Assembly (NCBI GenBank): GCA_947570695.1
Contig: CANOVB010000005.1
Coordinates: 1-64,000, forward strand
DNA: 64,000 bases
Direction of reading: 5' to 3'
Source: an uncultured Clostridium sp.
GTDB lineage: Bacteria > Bacillota > Clostridia > TANB77 > CAG-508
The translations under genes were made by a program, and so were the position numbers. Shown here one piece after another: positions 1 through 7,801 of the stretch. The notes under the pieces were generated by a model that did not search any database, was not told where the DNA came from, and worked only from the letters and a program-made list of their open reading frames with translations. The first letter of the stretch is position 1. Each line of letters opens with the position of its first letter.

Positions 1-162
1 TAAACGCTGAAAGCATCTAAGTGTGAAGCCCACCCTAAGATAAGATATCCCATATTGTAGAATAGTAAGATTCCAGGAAGACGACCTGGTAGATAGGCTG
101 GAGGTGGAAGTGTAGTGATACATGTAGCTAACCAGTACTAATAGATCGAGGGCTTAACCACA
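1..162 (+). rRNA. 23S ribosomal RNA, 3' end (partial)
   Basis: The window opens inside the 23S gene. The tail reads through the conserved GGCTGGAGGTGGAAGTGTAG and CAGTACTAATAGATCGAGGG blocks that close bacterial 23S rRNA, ending near GGCTTAACCA. The 5' part lies outside the window. It is followed by 5S and tRNA-Asn, the usual end of a Firmicute rRNA operon. The exact mature 3' end is estimated. Confidence 0.95.
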
Positions 163-238
163 AAAGAGAGTTTTGCCCACGGGAGTAGTATTTATCTATG
201 TATTTTTGAGTGTGTTATAGAAAACATACAAAGAATTT

Positions 239-353
239 CTGGTGATAATAACGAGGAGGAAATACCTGTACCCATGCCGAACACAGAAGTCAAGCTCCTT
301 AGTGCCGAAGATACTTGAGAGTTACCTTTCTGGGAAAATAGGAAGTCGCCAGT
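239..353 (+). rRNA. 5S ribosomal RNA
   Basis: A 115-base RNA lies 75 bases after the 23S tail. Its ends pair (CTGGTGAT near 240 with GTCGCCAG near 345, including G-U pairs), and it holds the conserved CCCATGCCGAACACAGAAGT loop region typical of 5S. Ends are set from the helix I pairing and could shift by a few bases. Confidence 0.93.
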
Positions 354-360
354 TTTATAT

Positions 361-436
361 TCCTCTTTAGCTCAGTTGGTAGAGCGCTCGGCTGTTAACC
401 GATAGGTCGTTGGTTCGAGTCCAACAAGAGGAGCCA
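361..436 (+). tRNA. tRNA-Asn (anticodon GTT)
   Basis: A complete cloverleaf: acceptor arms TCCTCTT (361-367) and AAGAGGA (426-432) pair fully, the D-arm CTCAGTTGGTAGAG and T-arm GGTTCGAGTCC are canonical, and the anticodon loop CTGTTAACC gives GTT (Asn). Discriminator G433 is followed by a genome-encoded CCA (434-436). It is the last gene of the rRNA operon, eight bases after the 5S. Confidence 0.97.
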
Positions 437-440
437 AAAG

Positions 441-474
441 GACTGATTACTTATATAGTAGTTAGTCTTTTTTA
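441..474 (+). terminator. Intrinsic terminator of the rRNA-tRNA operon
   Basis: GACTGATTAC (441-450) pairs with GTAGTTAGTC (458-467) using G-U wobbles, and is followed by a run of T. It starts four bases after the tRNA CCA. Confidence 0.85.
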
Positions 475-740
475 TATTAATACTATCTTTTTTGATTAAA
501 ATAATGTATAATATATTAGATTTATTTTTATAGGGAGAAGTTAAATGCTTAAATATTCAAGAAAAATACATGGTGGAGAAATCTGAACAAAAATAAATAA
601 TAGATAAATCTTGAAAAATTCATTTAGGAATAAGCAAATTTCAACTTGGGAGGATAGATTAATAAAATATATTTAATAAAATATAAATCAAAAGAAAGGA
701 TAATAGTTCTTATTCAAAAGAAATATCTATAAAAGACGGA
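475..740. other. Intergenic stretch without a supported gene
   Basis: AT-rich. A TATAAT near 507 and a GGGAGA ribosome-binding-like site precede a 13-codon reading frame at 545-586 that has no known match, so I do not call it a gene. From 687 on, the reading frame of the downstream cysteine-repeat gene is already open and reads sensibly, so part of this stretch may be coding or decayed coding sequence. Confidence 0.5.
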
Positions 741-1217
741 TTGCAAGCGAATAAAGAAATGCCTAGTTATCAAGAAAACTCAAATATAAATTGTGAGGTA
801 TACGAAGAAAAATGTACACAAAATGCAGATTGTTTAATACATCAAGAGAACTGTAATCAAAACATGAATTGTGGGATATACGAAGAAAAATTTACACAAA
901 ATGCAGATTGTTTAATACATCAAGAGAACTGTAATCAAAACATGAATTGTGGGATATACGAAGAAAAATGTACACAAAATACAGATTGCCTAATACATCA
1001 AGAGTATTGTAATCAAAACATAAATTGTGAGGTATACGAAGAAAAATGTATGCAAAATACAGATTGCCCAATACGTCAAGAAAATTGTAGTAAAAATTTA
1101 GAATGCCAAGGAAATTATAATCAGTATAAAGAAAACGGAGATCATCATAAAAGAAATAATAATCAATATTCAGAAAAAAGTTCTCATCAAAATTCTAAAA
1201 GACATTGTAATAGATAA
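741..1217 (+). CDS. Cysteine-rich tandem repeat protein
   Basis: Function not recognised. The protein (158 aa from a TTG) is built of four near-identical 26-residue repeats at residues 17-120, each with four Cys spaced C-x6-C-x5-C-x6-C. Each unit splits into two similar 13-residue halves (NCEVYEEKCTQNA and DCLIHQENCNQNM), so there are eight two-Cys modules. The C-terminal 35 residues are Asn/His/Lys-rich and end in HCNR. There is no signal peptide or membrane segment. The start is uncertain: TTG 741 has only a weak upstream AGACGGA, the first ATG is at 759, and the frame is open back to 687. The regular cysteines suggest a metal-binding or disulfide-linked structural peptide, or a Cys-rich surface or coat protein; this is inference. 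A strong terminator follows, so it is transcribed alone. Confidence 0.6.
   Translation: MQANKEMPSYQENSNINCEVYEEKCTQNADCLIHQENCNQNMNCGIYEEKFTQNADCLIHQENCNQNMNCGIYEEKCTQNTDCLIHQEYCNQNINCEVYEEKCMQNTDCPIRQENCSKNLECQGNYNQYKENGDHHKRNNNQYSEKSSHQNSKRHCNR
789..1100 (+). repeat. Four 78-bp tandem repeats inside the Cys-rich gene
   Basis: Units at 789-866, 867-944, 945-1022 and 1023-1100. Units 1 to 3 are nearly identical in DNA as well as protein; unit 4 has diverged most. Each unit is itself an imperfect doubling of a 39-bp module. Unit 2 has lost one cysteine (Cys to Phe in EEKFTQN). The in-frame repeat length and high DNA identity suggest recent expansion or contraction. Confidence 0.9.
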
Positions 1218-1224
1218 AAACAAG

Positions 1225-1259
1225 CAGAATATCAGTTAAGAAATTGATATTCTGTTTTT
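1225..1259 (+). terminator. Intrinsic terminator after the Cys-repeat gene
   Basis: CAGAATATCA (1225-1234) and TGATATTCTG (1245-1254) form a perfect 10-bp stem with a 10-base loop, followed by TTTTT. Confidence 0.9.
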
Positions 1260-1338
1260 GTAATTATTTTAAATAAAATAATTTTAGTATAATATTAATA
1301 TGTATTTGATAAAAAAATTATTTGTGATAAAATAGAAA

Positions 1339-1369
1339 ATAATTTATTAAATATTATTTAATAAATTAT
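1339..1369. repeat. 31-bp perfect inverted repeat before the glycosylase-like gene
   Basis: Two 15-bp arms (ATAATTTATTAAATA and its exact complement) surround a single central T, and the repeat ends just before the TTGGAG ribosome-binding site of the next gene. It has no G or C, so chance AT symmetry is possible. Its length and position fit an operator or an RNA hairpin controlling translation. Confidence 0.55.
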
Positions 1370-1382
1370 ATTGGAGAAAAAT

Positions 1383-2129
1383 ATGAATAAAGAAGAAATA
1401 CTAAATTGTGTAGAGAAATTAGTTCAAATGCACAAAAAAGGATTATTAGGTGGAGAAGTAATGCCAGAAGATAGTAATCCAAATTTAGAAAAAAACTCTA
1501 TTGAGAATTATAATTATTTTACTTTACCAATGGCATTAAATTATCAGAGAAACTCATATAAATTATGGGAAAGTGCTAACAAAACTTGGAAAGATAAAGA
1601 AACTCAATTTGTATTTGATACAATTAATTTGGAAAAGGCTAATTTTGAGCAAATACAAAAAGCTCTTTTAAAATATAAGATTGCACTGCAACCTAATAAA
1701 CAAACTGAAATATGGATCAAATTATGTAATACAATAAATGAACTATTCAATGGTGATATTAGAAATTTGTTTAAAATAAATGAATATGATGTAAATAAAA
1801 TACGTAATTATATTCAGAAAGATAATAAATCAAAATTTCCATATTTATCAGGAAATAAAATATGTAATTATTGGCTATATGTACTATATCAATATACAGA
1901 AATAAAATTTAAAAACATAGAGGAATTAACTGTAGCCCCTGATACACATGTAATAAAATCTAGTCACAAATTAGGAATTATAAGTGATGAGGAACTAAAT
2001 TTAAATAATGTTCAATTAATTGTTATTGATAGATGGAATGAATTATTAAAAGATACTAAATACTGCCCGATAGACATACATACTCCAATGTGGTTATGGA
2101 GCAGAAATGGATTTAAAGAACTAATATAG
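1383..2129 (+). CDS. Putative divergent helix-hairpin-helix DNA glycosylase-like protein
   Basis: A 248-aa soluble protein. FPYLSGNKICNYW (residues 152-164) resembles the hairpin of HhH-GPD enzymes. APDTHVIKSSHKLGI (185-199) resembles the family's VDTHV-R---RLG segment, in which the Asp is catalytic; here that would be Asp187. A C-terminal block, CPIDIHTPMWLWSRNGF (228-244), is distinctive and probably conserved in its own subfamily. By analogy it would excise a damaged base, but substrate and activity are not shown. ATG 1383 has GGAG seven bases upstream; an in-frame TTG at 1371 is rejected because it overlaps that site. It is followed after 32 bp by a small unknown gene, probably co-transcribed. 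It could instead be a non-catalytic HhH relative. Confidence 0.55.
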   Translation: MNKEEILNCVEKLVQMHKKGLLGGEVMPEDSNPNLEKNSIENYNYFTLPMALNYQRNSYKLWESANKTWKDKETQFVFDTINLEKANFEQIQKALLKYKIALQPNKQTEIWIKLCNTINELFNGDIRNLFKINEYDVNKIRNYIQKDNKSKFPYLSGNKICNYWLYVLYQYTEIKFKNIEELTVAPDTHVIKSSHKLGIISDEELNLNNVQLIVIDRWNELLKDTKYCPIDIHTPMWLWSRNGFKELI

Positions 2130-2161
2130 TTTTAATAATATATAAAGAAAGGAAAGAAAGT

Positions 2162-2533
2162 ATGGGATCATATATAGAAACAAATGATACTTTACAAATA
2201 ACTAGAGAGCAAGGATTTCCAAATGAATTAAATTATGAAAAACATAAAGTTAATCCTTATAAAGCAGAAGATTTTGAAGGAAAAATATTTGAATTTAAAA
2301 ATAAGCCTAATATAAGAGTATATCATAGACCACCAGTAAGAAATTTTTTAGTAGAAAATATAAATGGAAAATGGTTATATTGGGGATTAATACATATATT
2401 AGAGATACATCATGATTATATAAATAATACTACTTCTGGAAAATATAAAATTATATATATAAATACACCAGAAGAAATGGTGCATGCGCATAATATTATA
2501 GATAGAAATGAAAGCACTAAATATATTAACTAA
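2162..2533 (+). CDS. Conserved-looking hypothetical protein, 123 aa
   Basis: I do not recognise the family. ATG 2162 follows a purine-rich AAAGGAAAGAAAG site. The protein has no signal or membrane segment. Its centre is Trp/Tyr/His-rich: YHRPPVRNFLVENINGKW (residues 54-71) followed by WGLIHILEIHHDY, then a VHAHNIID segment. The clustered His, Asp and aromatic residues look like a folded, constrained domain. It lies 32 bp behind the glycosylase-like gene with no terminator between them, so the two may act together; that is only context. Confidence 0.6.
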   Translation: MGSYIETNDTLQITREQGFPNELNYEKHKVNPYKAEDFEGKIFEFKNKPNIRVYHRPPVRNFLVENINGKWLYWGLIHILEIHHDYINNTTSGKYKIIYINTPEEMVHAHNIIDRNESTKYIN

Positions 2534-2627
2534 AAAAATATAAATTTTGTACAATAGATATGCACATAATTATGTTTTATATCATTACACTAATACAAAA
2601 TTAAACGATATAACAAATAAATTTGGC

Positions 2628-2655
2628 TTGAAAAAAATATACCTTATGATATAAT
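2628..2655 (+). promoter_or_regulatory. Probable sigma-A promoter with extended -10
   Basis: TTGAAA (2628-2633), 16-base spacer, TATAAT (2650-2655) preceded by TGA, giving a TGn extended -10. It lies about 38 bp before the ATG of the 553-aa gene and would drive it and the overlapping flavin reductase-like gene. Confidence 0.75.
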
Positions 2656-2692
2656 GAAAAAAATATTTAAAATATAATTTGGGAAGAAAAAT

Positions 2693-4354
2693 ATGGAAAC
2701 AAAAGAACCTATAAAATTTGATATGATTGATTATATCGCAAAGAATTCTACAATGTACGATTTAATGGATAAATATTTAGGAGGATATCTTAATGGAGAT
2801 TTTTCAACTATTTCATTAATAAATCATTGTAGAACTTTTGATGATGATTTTAAATCTTCAAGTCCTTCAAAATTTTATGCATATAAAAGTATATTAAAGC
2901 CATTAGTAACTAATTTATTACAAGCTTTAAAAAGTGAAAAATTACCAGAAGATGGAAGTATAAAAAAGGCTTTAACAGATGAAGAAAAGGCAGAATTATT
3001 AGCAAGATTACAAGATATTGACCCTAATAGGAGTATTACTTCTATTGAAGAAGCTATAAGCTTATTAAATAACAATTTTAGTGAGGAATATTATGCTAAT
3101 ATTGATTTTTATTCTAAATTAAATTCAATAATCACTGAAGCTGCTTTAGATGTATGTAGTGATAAAGCACTATTAGATATAAGACAAATGGTATTAAAAT
3201 TCGGATTTTTACCTCATATATCAAATGAGCTTAAAGCTAAATACCCAAATAGAGCAGTAGAATATGTTCCAGAGTGGGAAGAGTTTGATTTTATATCTAG
3301 AACATTAACTAATATAGAGAAACTTCAAAGATATGATGAAATTTTAAGAGAACGTGATGAGAAAATAAATAGATCAGAAGAAAAAATAGTTACAGAGATA
3401 TTTTGTACATTTAAAAGAGAACGTTTTGTTATAGAAAAATTAGTAGAAGGAATGACAGATGATGAAAAAGACAAAGTTGCTAGAACAGGATGTATTGAAG
3501 ATGTTCTATTTGAGAAGCCAACAATTTCTCCTAAACAGGGAAGTCATATTTGGTATATAGACTTGTATAGTGATCCTAGATTATTGATGGACAAGATTGC
3601 GAAATATTCTGAATCGGGAAAGGAAAATGAAAGAGTTATTGTAATTAGTTACGGTAGATTTGGATATGACAGCATGTTTAACGGAGAGGGAAAACCGGCA
3701 ATGTCTGGAGAAGCAATGGACTTTTTAGGAGTAACTCGCATAGGAGCAGATGGAATCAAAAATAATTTTGTTCTTGCTCCAATAAGTCAATGTGCTTTTA
3801 CAAAAACTATAGTAGCAGAATCTAATGATAGAGAAATTAGAGGAGCAATAGGTAGTTTGGATGAAAATAATATTTTACAAGCATGGAATCTTTCGAGAAC
3901 AAGCCTTATTCCAGAAGAATTGGAAGCATTTTATGCAACAGTTGCATTTTCAACTGAATATATGCAAGCAGCTATTAAAGAAAATTTTAGATATATTGGA
4001 GAGGTTTTTGGAGGAACAAAGCCAAGAGTAAATGCCACATATAGGGCTAATGCAAATGATTTAGAAGCGGTAGCATATGCTTCAAAATTTTCAGGAGTTA
4101 TAGGAGATATTACAGTTAAATCATTAGATCAATTTTGTCAAGCACCACAAGTGTTGGCTAGACATTTAGAAGTAATTAATGATTTTGGAATTAATACAAA
4201 AATAAAACCAAGAGAATATCATGAAATTGCTAGAGGAAGAGATATTGTTGCACTTAAAGCAAGACAACCTAGAAGAAGTAAAAAGATTGATGATAGCAAC
4301 GTTATAATTACAAAAAGAAAAAGAGATTTATCAACTGAGGAGGGAACAAGATAG
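2693..4354 (+). CDS. Large hypothetical protein, 553 aa
   Basis: Not recognised. It is soluble, with no signal peptide or membrane helices. The N-terminal half is charged and helical, with a coiled-coil-like stretch around residues 205-235 (LTNIEKLQRYDEILRERD). The C-terminal half is richer in Gly and Ala, with segments such as WYIDLYSDPRLLMDKIA and ERVIVISYGRFGYDSMFNG. The last 35 residues are very basic (RQPRRSKK, ITKRKRD), which could contact nucleic acid or be disordered. ATG 2693 is preceded by GGGAAG and by a good promoter. Its stop overlaps the GTG of the flavin reductase-like gene by one base, so the two are translationally coupled. Confidence 0.65.
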   Translation: METKEPIKFDMIDYIAKNSTMYDLMDKYLGGYLNGDFSTISLINHCRTFDDDFKSSSPSKFYAYKSILKPLVTNLLQALKSEKLPEDGSIKKALTDEEKAELLARLQDIDPNRSITSIEEAISLLNNNFSEEYYANIDFYSKLNSIITEAALDVCSDKALLDIRQMVLKFGFLPHISNELKAKYPNRAVEYVPEWEEFDFISRTLTNIEKLQRYDEILRERDEKINRSEEKIVTEIFCTFKRERFVIEKLVEGMTDDEKDKVARTGCIEDVLFEKPTISPKQGSHIWYIDLYSDPRLLMDKIAKYSESGKENERVIVISYGRFGYDSMFNGEGKPAMSGEAMDFLGVTRIGADGIKNNFVLAPISQCAFTKTIVAESNDREIRGAIGSLDENNILQAWNLSRTSLIPEELEAFYATVAFSTEYMQAAIKENFRYIGEVFGGTKPRVNATYRANANDLEAVAYASKFSGVIGDITVKSLDQFCQAPQVLARHLEVINDFGINTKIKPREYHEIARGRDIVALKARQPRRSKKIDDSNVIITKRKRDLSTEEGTR

Positions 4355-4941
4355 TGGCAAAAAAAATGTGGAAACCAGGAACCTTTATATACCCTATACC
4401 AGCTGTTTTAGTAAGTTCAGGAGATATGAAAAATTCAAATATATTAACAGTAGCTTGGACTGGAATAATAAATACAAATCCGGCTATAGTATATATATCT
4501 GTTAGACCAGAACGTTTTTCATATAAATTGATAAAAGAAAATAGAGAGTTTGCAATTAATTTAACAAATGAAAAACTTGCTTATGCTACTGATTGGTGTG
4601 GAGTTCGTAGTGGGGAAAAATATGACAAATTTAAAGAGATGCATTTAACAAAAGAAAAAGCTAATTTCATAAAGGCTCCACTAATAAAAGAAAGTCCAGT
4701 TTCTATAGAATGTAAAGTAATAGATGAAAGAGATTATGGAAGTCATACAATGTTTACAGCAGAAGTTCTTTCAATAGATGCAGATGAAAAGTATTTTGAT
4801 GAGAATGGTGCTTTTGACATATCAAAATGTGATTTGATAGCTTATGCAAATGGTGGGTATTATAGATTAGGTAAGAAGCTTGGAAAATTTGGATTTTCAG
4901 TAGAAAAGAAAAAACATAAAAATACTAAATTAAAAAAATAA
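4354..4941 (+). CDS. Flavin reductase-like domain protein (FMN-binding)
   Basis: The 195-aa protein fits the flavin reductase-like split-barrel family. It opens with a PGTFIYPIPAVLVSSGD segment, followed by NILTVAWTGIINTNPAIVYISV and RFSYKLIKENREFAINL, the regions that bind FMN in this family. The family reduces flavin with NAD(P)H or serves as a flavin-dependent reductase of small molecules; the true substrate is unknown. The GTG start at 4354 overlaps the upstream stop by one base and has GAGGAGGGAAC before it. The tail is Lys-rich. It is the last gene of a two-gene unit. Confidence 0.85.
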   Translation: MAKKMWKPGTFIYPIPAVLVSSGDMKNSNILTVAWTGIINTNPAIVYISVRPERFSYKLIKENREFAINLTNEKLAYATDWCGVRSGEKYDKFKEMHLTKEKANFIKAPLIKESPVSIECKVIDERDYGSHTMFTAEVLSIDADEKYFDENGAFDISKCDLIAYANGGYYRLGKKLGKFGFSVEKKKHKNTKLKK

Positions 4942-5021
4942 TGAAGAAATAATACCAAAATAAAACAATTTAAGATTTAGAAAATAAAGAGAAATATAAT
5001 GGTAAAAAAATGAAAAAATGG

Positions 5022-5050
5022 TTGACATATCATGCGTTTTGTGGTAAAGT
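5022..5050 (+). promoter_or_regulatory. Sigma-A promoter of the rpmG-secE-nusG-rplKA operon
   Basis: Consensus TTGACA (5022-5027), 17-base spacer, TAAAGT (5045-5050), about 100 bp before rpmG. The next promoter-like signal is not seen until after rplA, so one transcript probably covers rpmG to rplA. Confidence 0.8.
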
Positions 5051-5149
5051 ATATAAGCATGTATTTAAGATATGTGCAATCACATCGTTAAAATAAAATA
5101 TAAAATTAAAAATAGGCTTCATTAAAAGCAAAACGGAGGTGTAGTTAGA

Positions 5150-5314
5150 ATGGCGGCAAAAGGACCAAGAGAAAACATTACATTAGAATGTACAGAATGT
5201 AAAAGAAGAAATTACATGACATCAAAGAATAAAAGAAATAATACAGATAGACTAGAAATAGTAAAATATTGCAAATTCTGCAAAAAACGTACAACTCATA
5301 AAGAAACAAAATAG
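5150..5314 (+). CDS. rpmG: 50S ribosomal protein L33
   Basis: A 54-aa zinc-ribbon protein of the large subunit. It carries the pairs CTEC (residues 14-17) and CKFC (41-44), which bind zinc in the Cys-containing form of L33, and the typical RRNYMTSKN and [16 protein letters not shown] segments. Start ATG 5150 follows CGGAGGTG. It precedes secE by 27 bp; the rpmG-secE-nusG order is the usual Firmicute arrangement. The zinc-binding form, with a zinc transporter elsewhere in the window, is consistent with zinc-replete growth. Confidence 0.96.
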   Translation: MAAKGPRENITLECTECKRRNYMTSKNKRNNTDRLEIVKYCKFCKKRTTHKETK

Positions 5315-5341
5315 ATAAAACCTTTAGTAGGAGGAGTTAAG

Positions 5342-5764
5342 ATGGCTAAAGAAGTAAATAAAGATAAAAAAAGTAAAAGCGAGAAAAAGGAAAACAAGAA
5401 CTTTTTTAAGGAATTTAAAGCAGAATTAAAAAGAGTTAGCTGGCCTACATTTAAACAACTTGTAAATAATACTGTAGCAGTACTTGCAATAGTAATATTA
5501 CTTGCAGTAATTGTTTTTGTTTTAGATGTTATATTTGAGAATGCTAACAAATTTGGTGTAGAAAGATTAAAATCACTAGTTACATCTAGCTCAAATGAAA
5601 CTGTAGATAACAATAATGAAGCAGAACAAGCAGAAAATAATGAAAATCAAGATAATGCTAATACAGTTGATGAAAATGAGAATAGTACAAACACTGTTGA
5701 AAATGCAAATACTACAAATACAACAGATGAAACAGATTCTAACAATTCTGTAGAAAATAACTAG
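5342..5764 (+). CDS. secE: Preprotein translocase subunit SecE with long acidic/Asn-rich tail
   Basis: SecE stabilises the SecY channel for protein export at the membrane. The core is normal: a basic amphipathic helix, the conserved ELKRVSWPT (residues 28-36) and one transmembrane helix at about 43-66. The protein is unusually long (140 aa, against about 60-70 for most Firmicute SecE) because residues 82-140 form a low-complexity tail rich in Asn, Glu, Thr and Asp. By topology this tail would lie outside the cell; whether it matters is unknown. Start ATG 5342 follows GTAGGAGGAG. nusG follows after 52 bp. Confidence 0.93.
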   Translation: MAKEVNKDKKSKSEKKENKNFFKEFKAELKRVSWPTFKQLVNNTVAVLAIVILLAVIVFVLDVIFENANKFGVERLKSLVTSSSNETVDNNNEAEQAENNENQDNANTVDENENSTNTVENANTTNTTDETDSNNSVENN

Positions 5765-5816
5765 TAGTTAAAATTACTAATTTAAATAAAGAAGAATATA
5801 AAAGGGAGGCTAAAAA

Positions 5817-6353
5817 ATGTCTCAAGAAGAGAAAAAATTAGAACCAAAATGGTATGTAGTTCATACATATTCTGGTTACGAAAATAAAGTAAAAACTGAC
5901 TTAGAAAAAACTATAAAAAATAGAGAACTTGAAGATTTCTTCTTTAATATTGTTGTTCCAATGGAGGAACAAGTAGAAATAAAAGATGGAAAGAGAAAAA
6001 CTAATTTAAGAAAAGTTTTTCCAGGTTATGTTCTTATAAAAATGATAGTAACTGAAGAATCTTGGTATATAGTAAGAAATACAAGAGGCGTTACAGGATT
6101 TGTTGGTTCAGGAACAGACCCTATACCACTTACAGATAGTGAAATAAGAAATATGGGATTTGATGAAGTTCCAGTTAATGTTGATTATGATGTTAATGAT
6201 AATGTTCAAGTAGTTAATGGACCACTTGAAGGATTTGTAGGAACTGTTCAAGAAATAAATAAAGAAAAACAAAAAGTCAAAGTTTTAGTATCTATGTTTG
6301 GAAGGGAAACCCCAGTAGAACTAGAATTTTCACAAGTACAAAAAGTTAATTAG
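5817..6353 (+). CDS. nusG: Transcription termination/antitermination factor NusG
   Basis: 178 aa, normal length. The N-terminal NGN domain starts with KWYVVHTYSGYENKV (residues 11-25) and includes the conserved VFPGYVLIKM (67-76). The C-terminal KOW domain contains VNDNVQVVNGPLEGF (126-140). NusG binds RNA polymerase and modulates pausing and Rho or ribosome coupling. ATG 5817 follows GGGAGGC. It sits between secE and rplK as in most bacteria. Confidence 0.97.
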   Translation: MSQEEKKLEPKWYVVHTYSGYENKVKTDLEKTIKNRELEDFFFNIVVPMEEQVEIKDGKRKTNLRKVFPGYVLIKMIVTEESWYIVRNTRGVTGFVGSGTDPIPLTDSEIRNMGFDEVPVNVDYDVNDNVQVVNGPLEGFVGTVQEINKEKQKVKVLVSMFGRETPVELEFSQVQKVN

Positions 6354-6372
6354 AAGGAGGTGCTAAAATAAA

Positions 6373-6804
6373 ATGGCAGACAATAAAGAAGTTGTAAATG
6401 TTATAAAATTACAAATAGAAGCAGGAAAGGCTACACCAGCTCCACCAGTAGGTCCAGCATTAGGTTCAAGTGGTGTTAATATCATGCAATTCGTTAAAGA
6501 ATTTAATGATAGAACAGCTAATCAACCAGGAATGATAATACCAGTTGTAATTTCTGTATATAAAGATAAATCTTTCACATTTATTACAAAAGTTCCACCA
6601 GTTGCAGTTCTTATCAAAAAAACATTAGGAATTAAAAGTGGATCTGGTAAACCAAATAAAGAGAAAGTTGCAAAAATAACAAAAGCTCAAGTAAAAGCAA
6701 TAGCTGAGCAAAAAATGGAAGACTTAAATGCAGCATCAGTAGAAGCTGCAATGAGTATGGTTGCAGGTACAGCTAGATCTATGGGTATAGTTGTAGTTGA
6801 CTAA
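6373..6804 (+). CDS. rplK: 50S ribosomal protein L11
   Basis: 143 aa, full length. It shows the L11 signatures [20 protein letters not shown] near the N-terminus and [20 protein letters not shown] in the middle. L11 binds 23S rRNA at the GTPase-associated centre and is needed for stringent-factor activation. ATG 6373 follows GAAGGAGGTG. It is 19 bp behind nusG and ahead of rplA in the same operon. Confidence 0.98.
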   Translation: MADNKEVVNVIKLQIEAGKATPAPPVGPALGSSGVNIMQFVKEFNDRTANQPGMIIPVVISVYKDKSFTFITKVPPVAVLIKKTLGIKSGSGKPNKEKVAKITKAQVKAIAEQKMEDLNAASVEAAMSMVAGTARSMGIVVVD

Positions 6805-6861
6805 TAAAAAAATATTTGGGAGAGTATGTTTAATTACTCGTTTGTACCACAGGAGGAAAAA

Positions 6862-7545
6862 ATGAAAAGAGGAAAAAGATACGTAGAAGCTGCTAAATTA
6901 GTAGATAGTACAAAACTTTATGAAGCTAAAGAAGCTTTAGAAATTATTGAAAAAATGCCAAAACCAAAATTTGATGAAACAGTAGAATTACATGTTAAAT
7001 TAGGTGTAGATTCAAAACATGCTGATCAACAAGTTAGAGGTACAGTTGTATTACCTCATGGAACAGGTAAATCTTTAAGAGTATTAGTATTTGCAAAAGG
7101 AGATAAAGCTAAAGAGGCTGAAGCTGCTGGAGCAGATTATGTTGGTGCAGAAGAATTAGTACCAAAAATTGAGAAAGAAAACTGGTTTGAATATGATGTT
7201 ATAGTAGCAACACCAGATATGATGGGTGTAATAGGTAGACTTGGTAAAGTATTAGGACCAAAAGGATTAATGCCTAACCCTAAATCAGGAACTGTAACAA
7301 TGGATGTTACAAAAGCTATTTCTGAAATTAAATCAGGTAAAGTTGAATATAGATTAGACAAAACAAATATTATTCACTTAGGAATTGGTAAAGTTTCTTT
7401 TGGAGCTGAAAAGTTAGCTGAAAACTATCAAACAGTAATCGATGCTGTTATAAAAGCTAAACCAGCAGCTGCTAAAGGTCAATACATTAAAAGTGTTGCA
7501 ATAACAACAACAATGGGACCAAGTGTATATATAAATCAAAAATAA
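6862..7545 (+). CDS. rplA: 50S ribosomal protein L1
   Basis: The product (227 aa) carries the L1 features RGKRYVEA at the start, [20 protein letters not shown] in the centre and GTVTMDV. It forms the L1 stalk and in many bacteria represses its own operon by binding mRNA. I place the start at ATG 6862, directly behind ACAGGAGGAAAAA; the longer frame from ATG 6826 adds 12 residues unlike other L1 proteins and overlaps that ribosome-binding site. It is the last gene before the L10 leader. Confidence 0.97.
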   Translation: MKRGKRYVEAAKLVDSTKLYEAKEALEIIEKMPKPKFDETVELHVKLGVDSKHADQQVRGTVVLPHGTGKSLRVLVFAKGDKAKEAEAAGADYVGAEELVPKIEKENWFEYDVIVATPDMMGVIGRLGKVLGPKGLMPNPKSGTVTMDVTKAISEIKSGKVEYRLDKTNIIHLGIGKVSFGAEKLAENYQTVIDAVIKAKPAAAKGQYIKSVAITTTMGPSVYINQK

Positions 7546-7569
7546 ACTATTCATAAATAAATTTTAATA

Positions 7570-7675
7570 TTGACCTAAGACAGTAGGTATAAAATAAATC
7601 CTACCGAGGTAAAAAATAAGAGCGGATACTCCTCTTTTGTTACCTTGTATATTAGGTCAAAAGAGGAGATTTTTT
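7570..7675 (+). promoter_or_regulatory. L10 leader RNA (autoregulatory)
   Basis: This is the place and shape of the Firmicute L10 leader, to which the L10-L12 complex binds to repress rplJ-rplL. The outer stem pairs TGACCTAA (7571-7578) with TTAGGTCA (7652-7659). Inside are a GTAGG/CCTAC hairpin (7583-7605) and a pairing of AGGTAA near 7607 with TTACCT near 7640. The 3' strand of the outer stem overlaps the terminator that follows, so leader and terminator folds exclude each other. Identification rests on position and pairing, not on a covariance search. Confidence 0.85.
7629..7675 (+). terminator. Attenuator terminator of the L10 leader
   Basis: CTCCTCTTTTG (7629-7639) pairs perfectly with CAAAAGAGGAG (7658-7668), followed by ATTTTTTAA. 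The 3' arm shares CA (7658-7659) with the outer leader stem, and the 5' arm is buried in the leader fold, so the two structures compete. Confidence 0.88.
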
Positions 7676-7801
7676 AATAGAAAATAATCACATTTTCCTA
7701 TTAAGTGAATACTTCGATAACTTTATATATAAAGTTTAGTTCATTTTAAATTAGTTAAATAAAAAATTAAATATATAAAATAAATTGGAGGTGAAATTAA
7801 A

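Noticed and set aside
545..586. 13-codon frame with a GGGAGA site after the tRNA operon
   Set aside because: Too short, no recognisable product, and no continuation after its stop.
789..1100. Tandem 78-bp units that could suggest a CRISPR or minisatellite array
   Set aside because: The units are in frame, contiguous without spacers, and encode a regular Cys-repeat protein.
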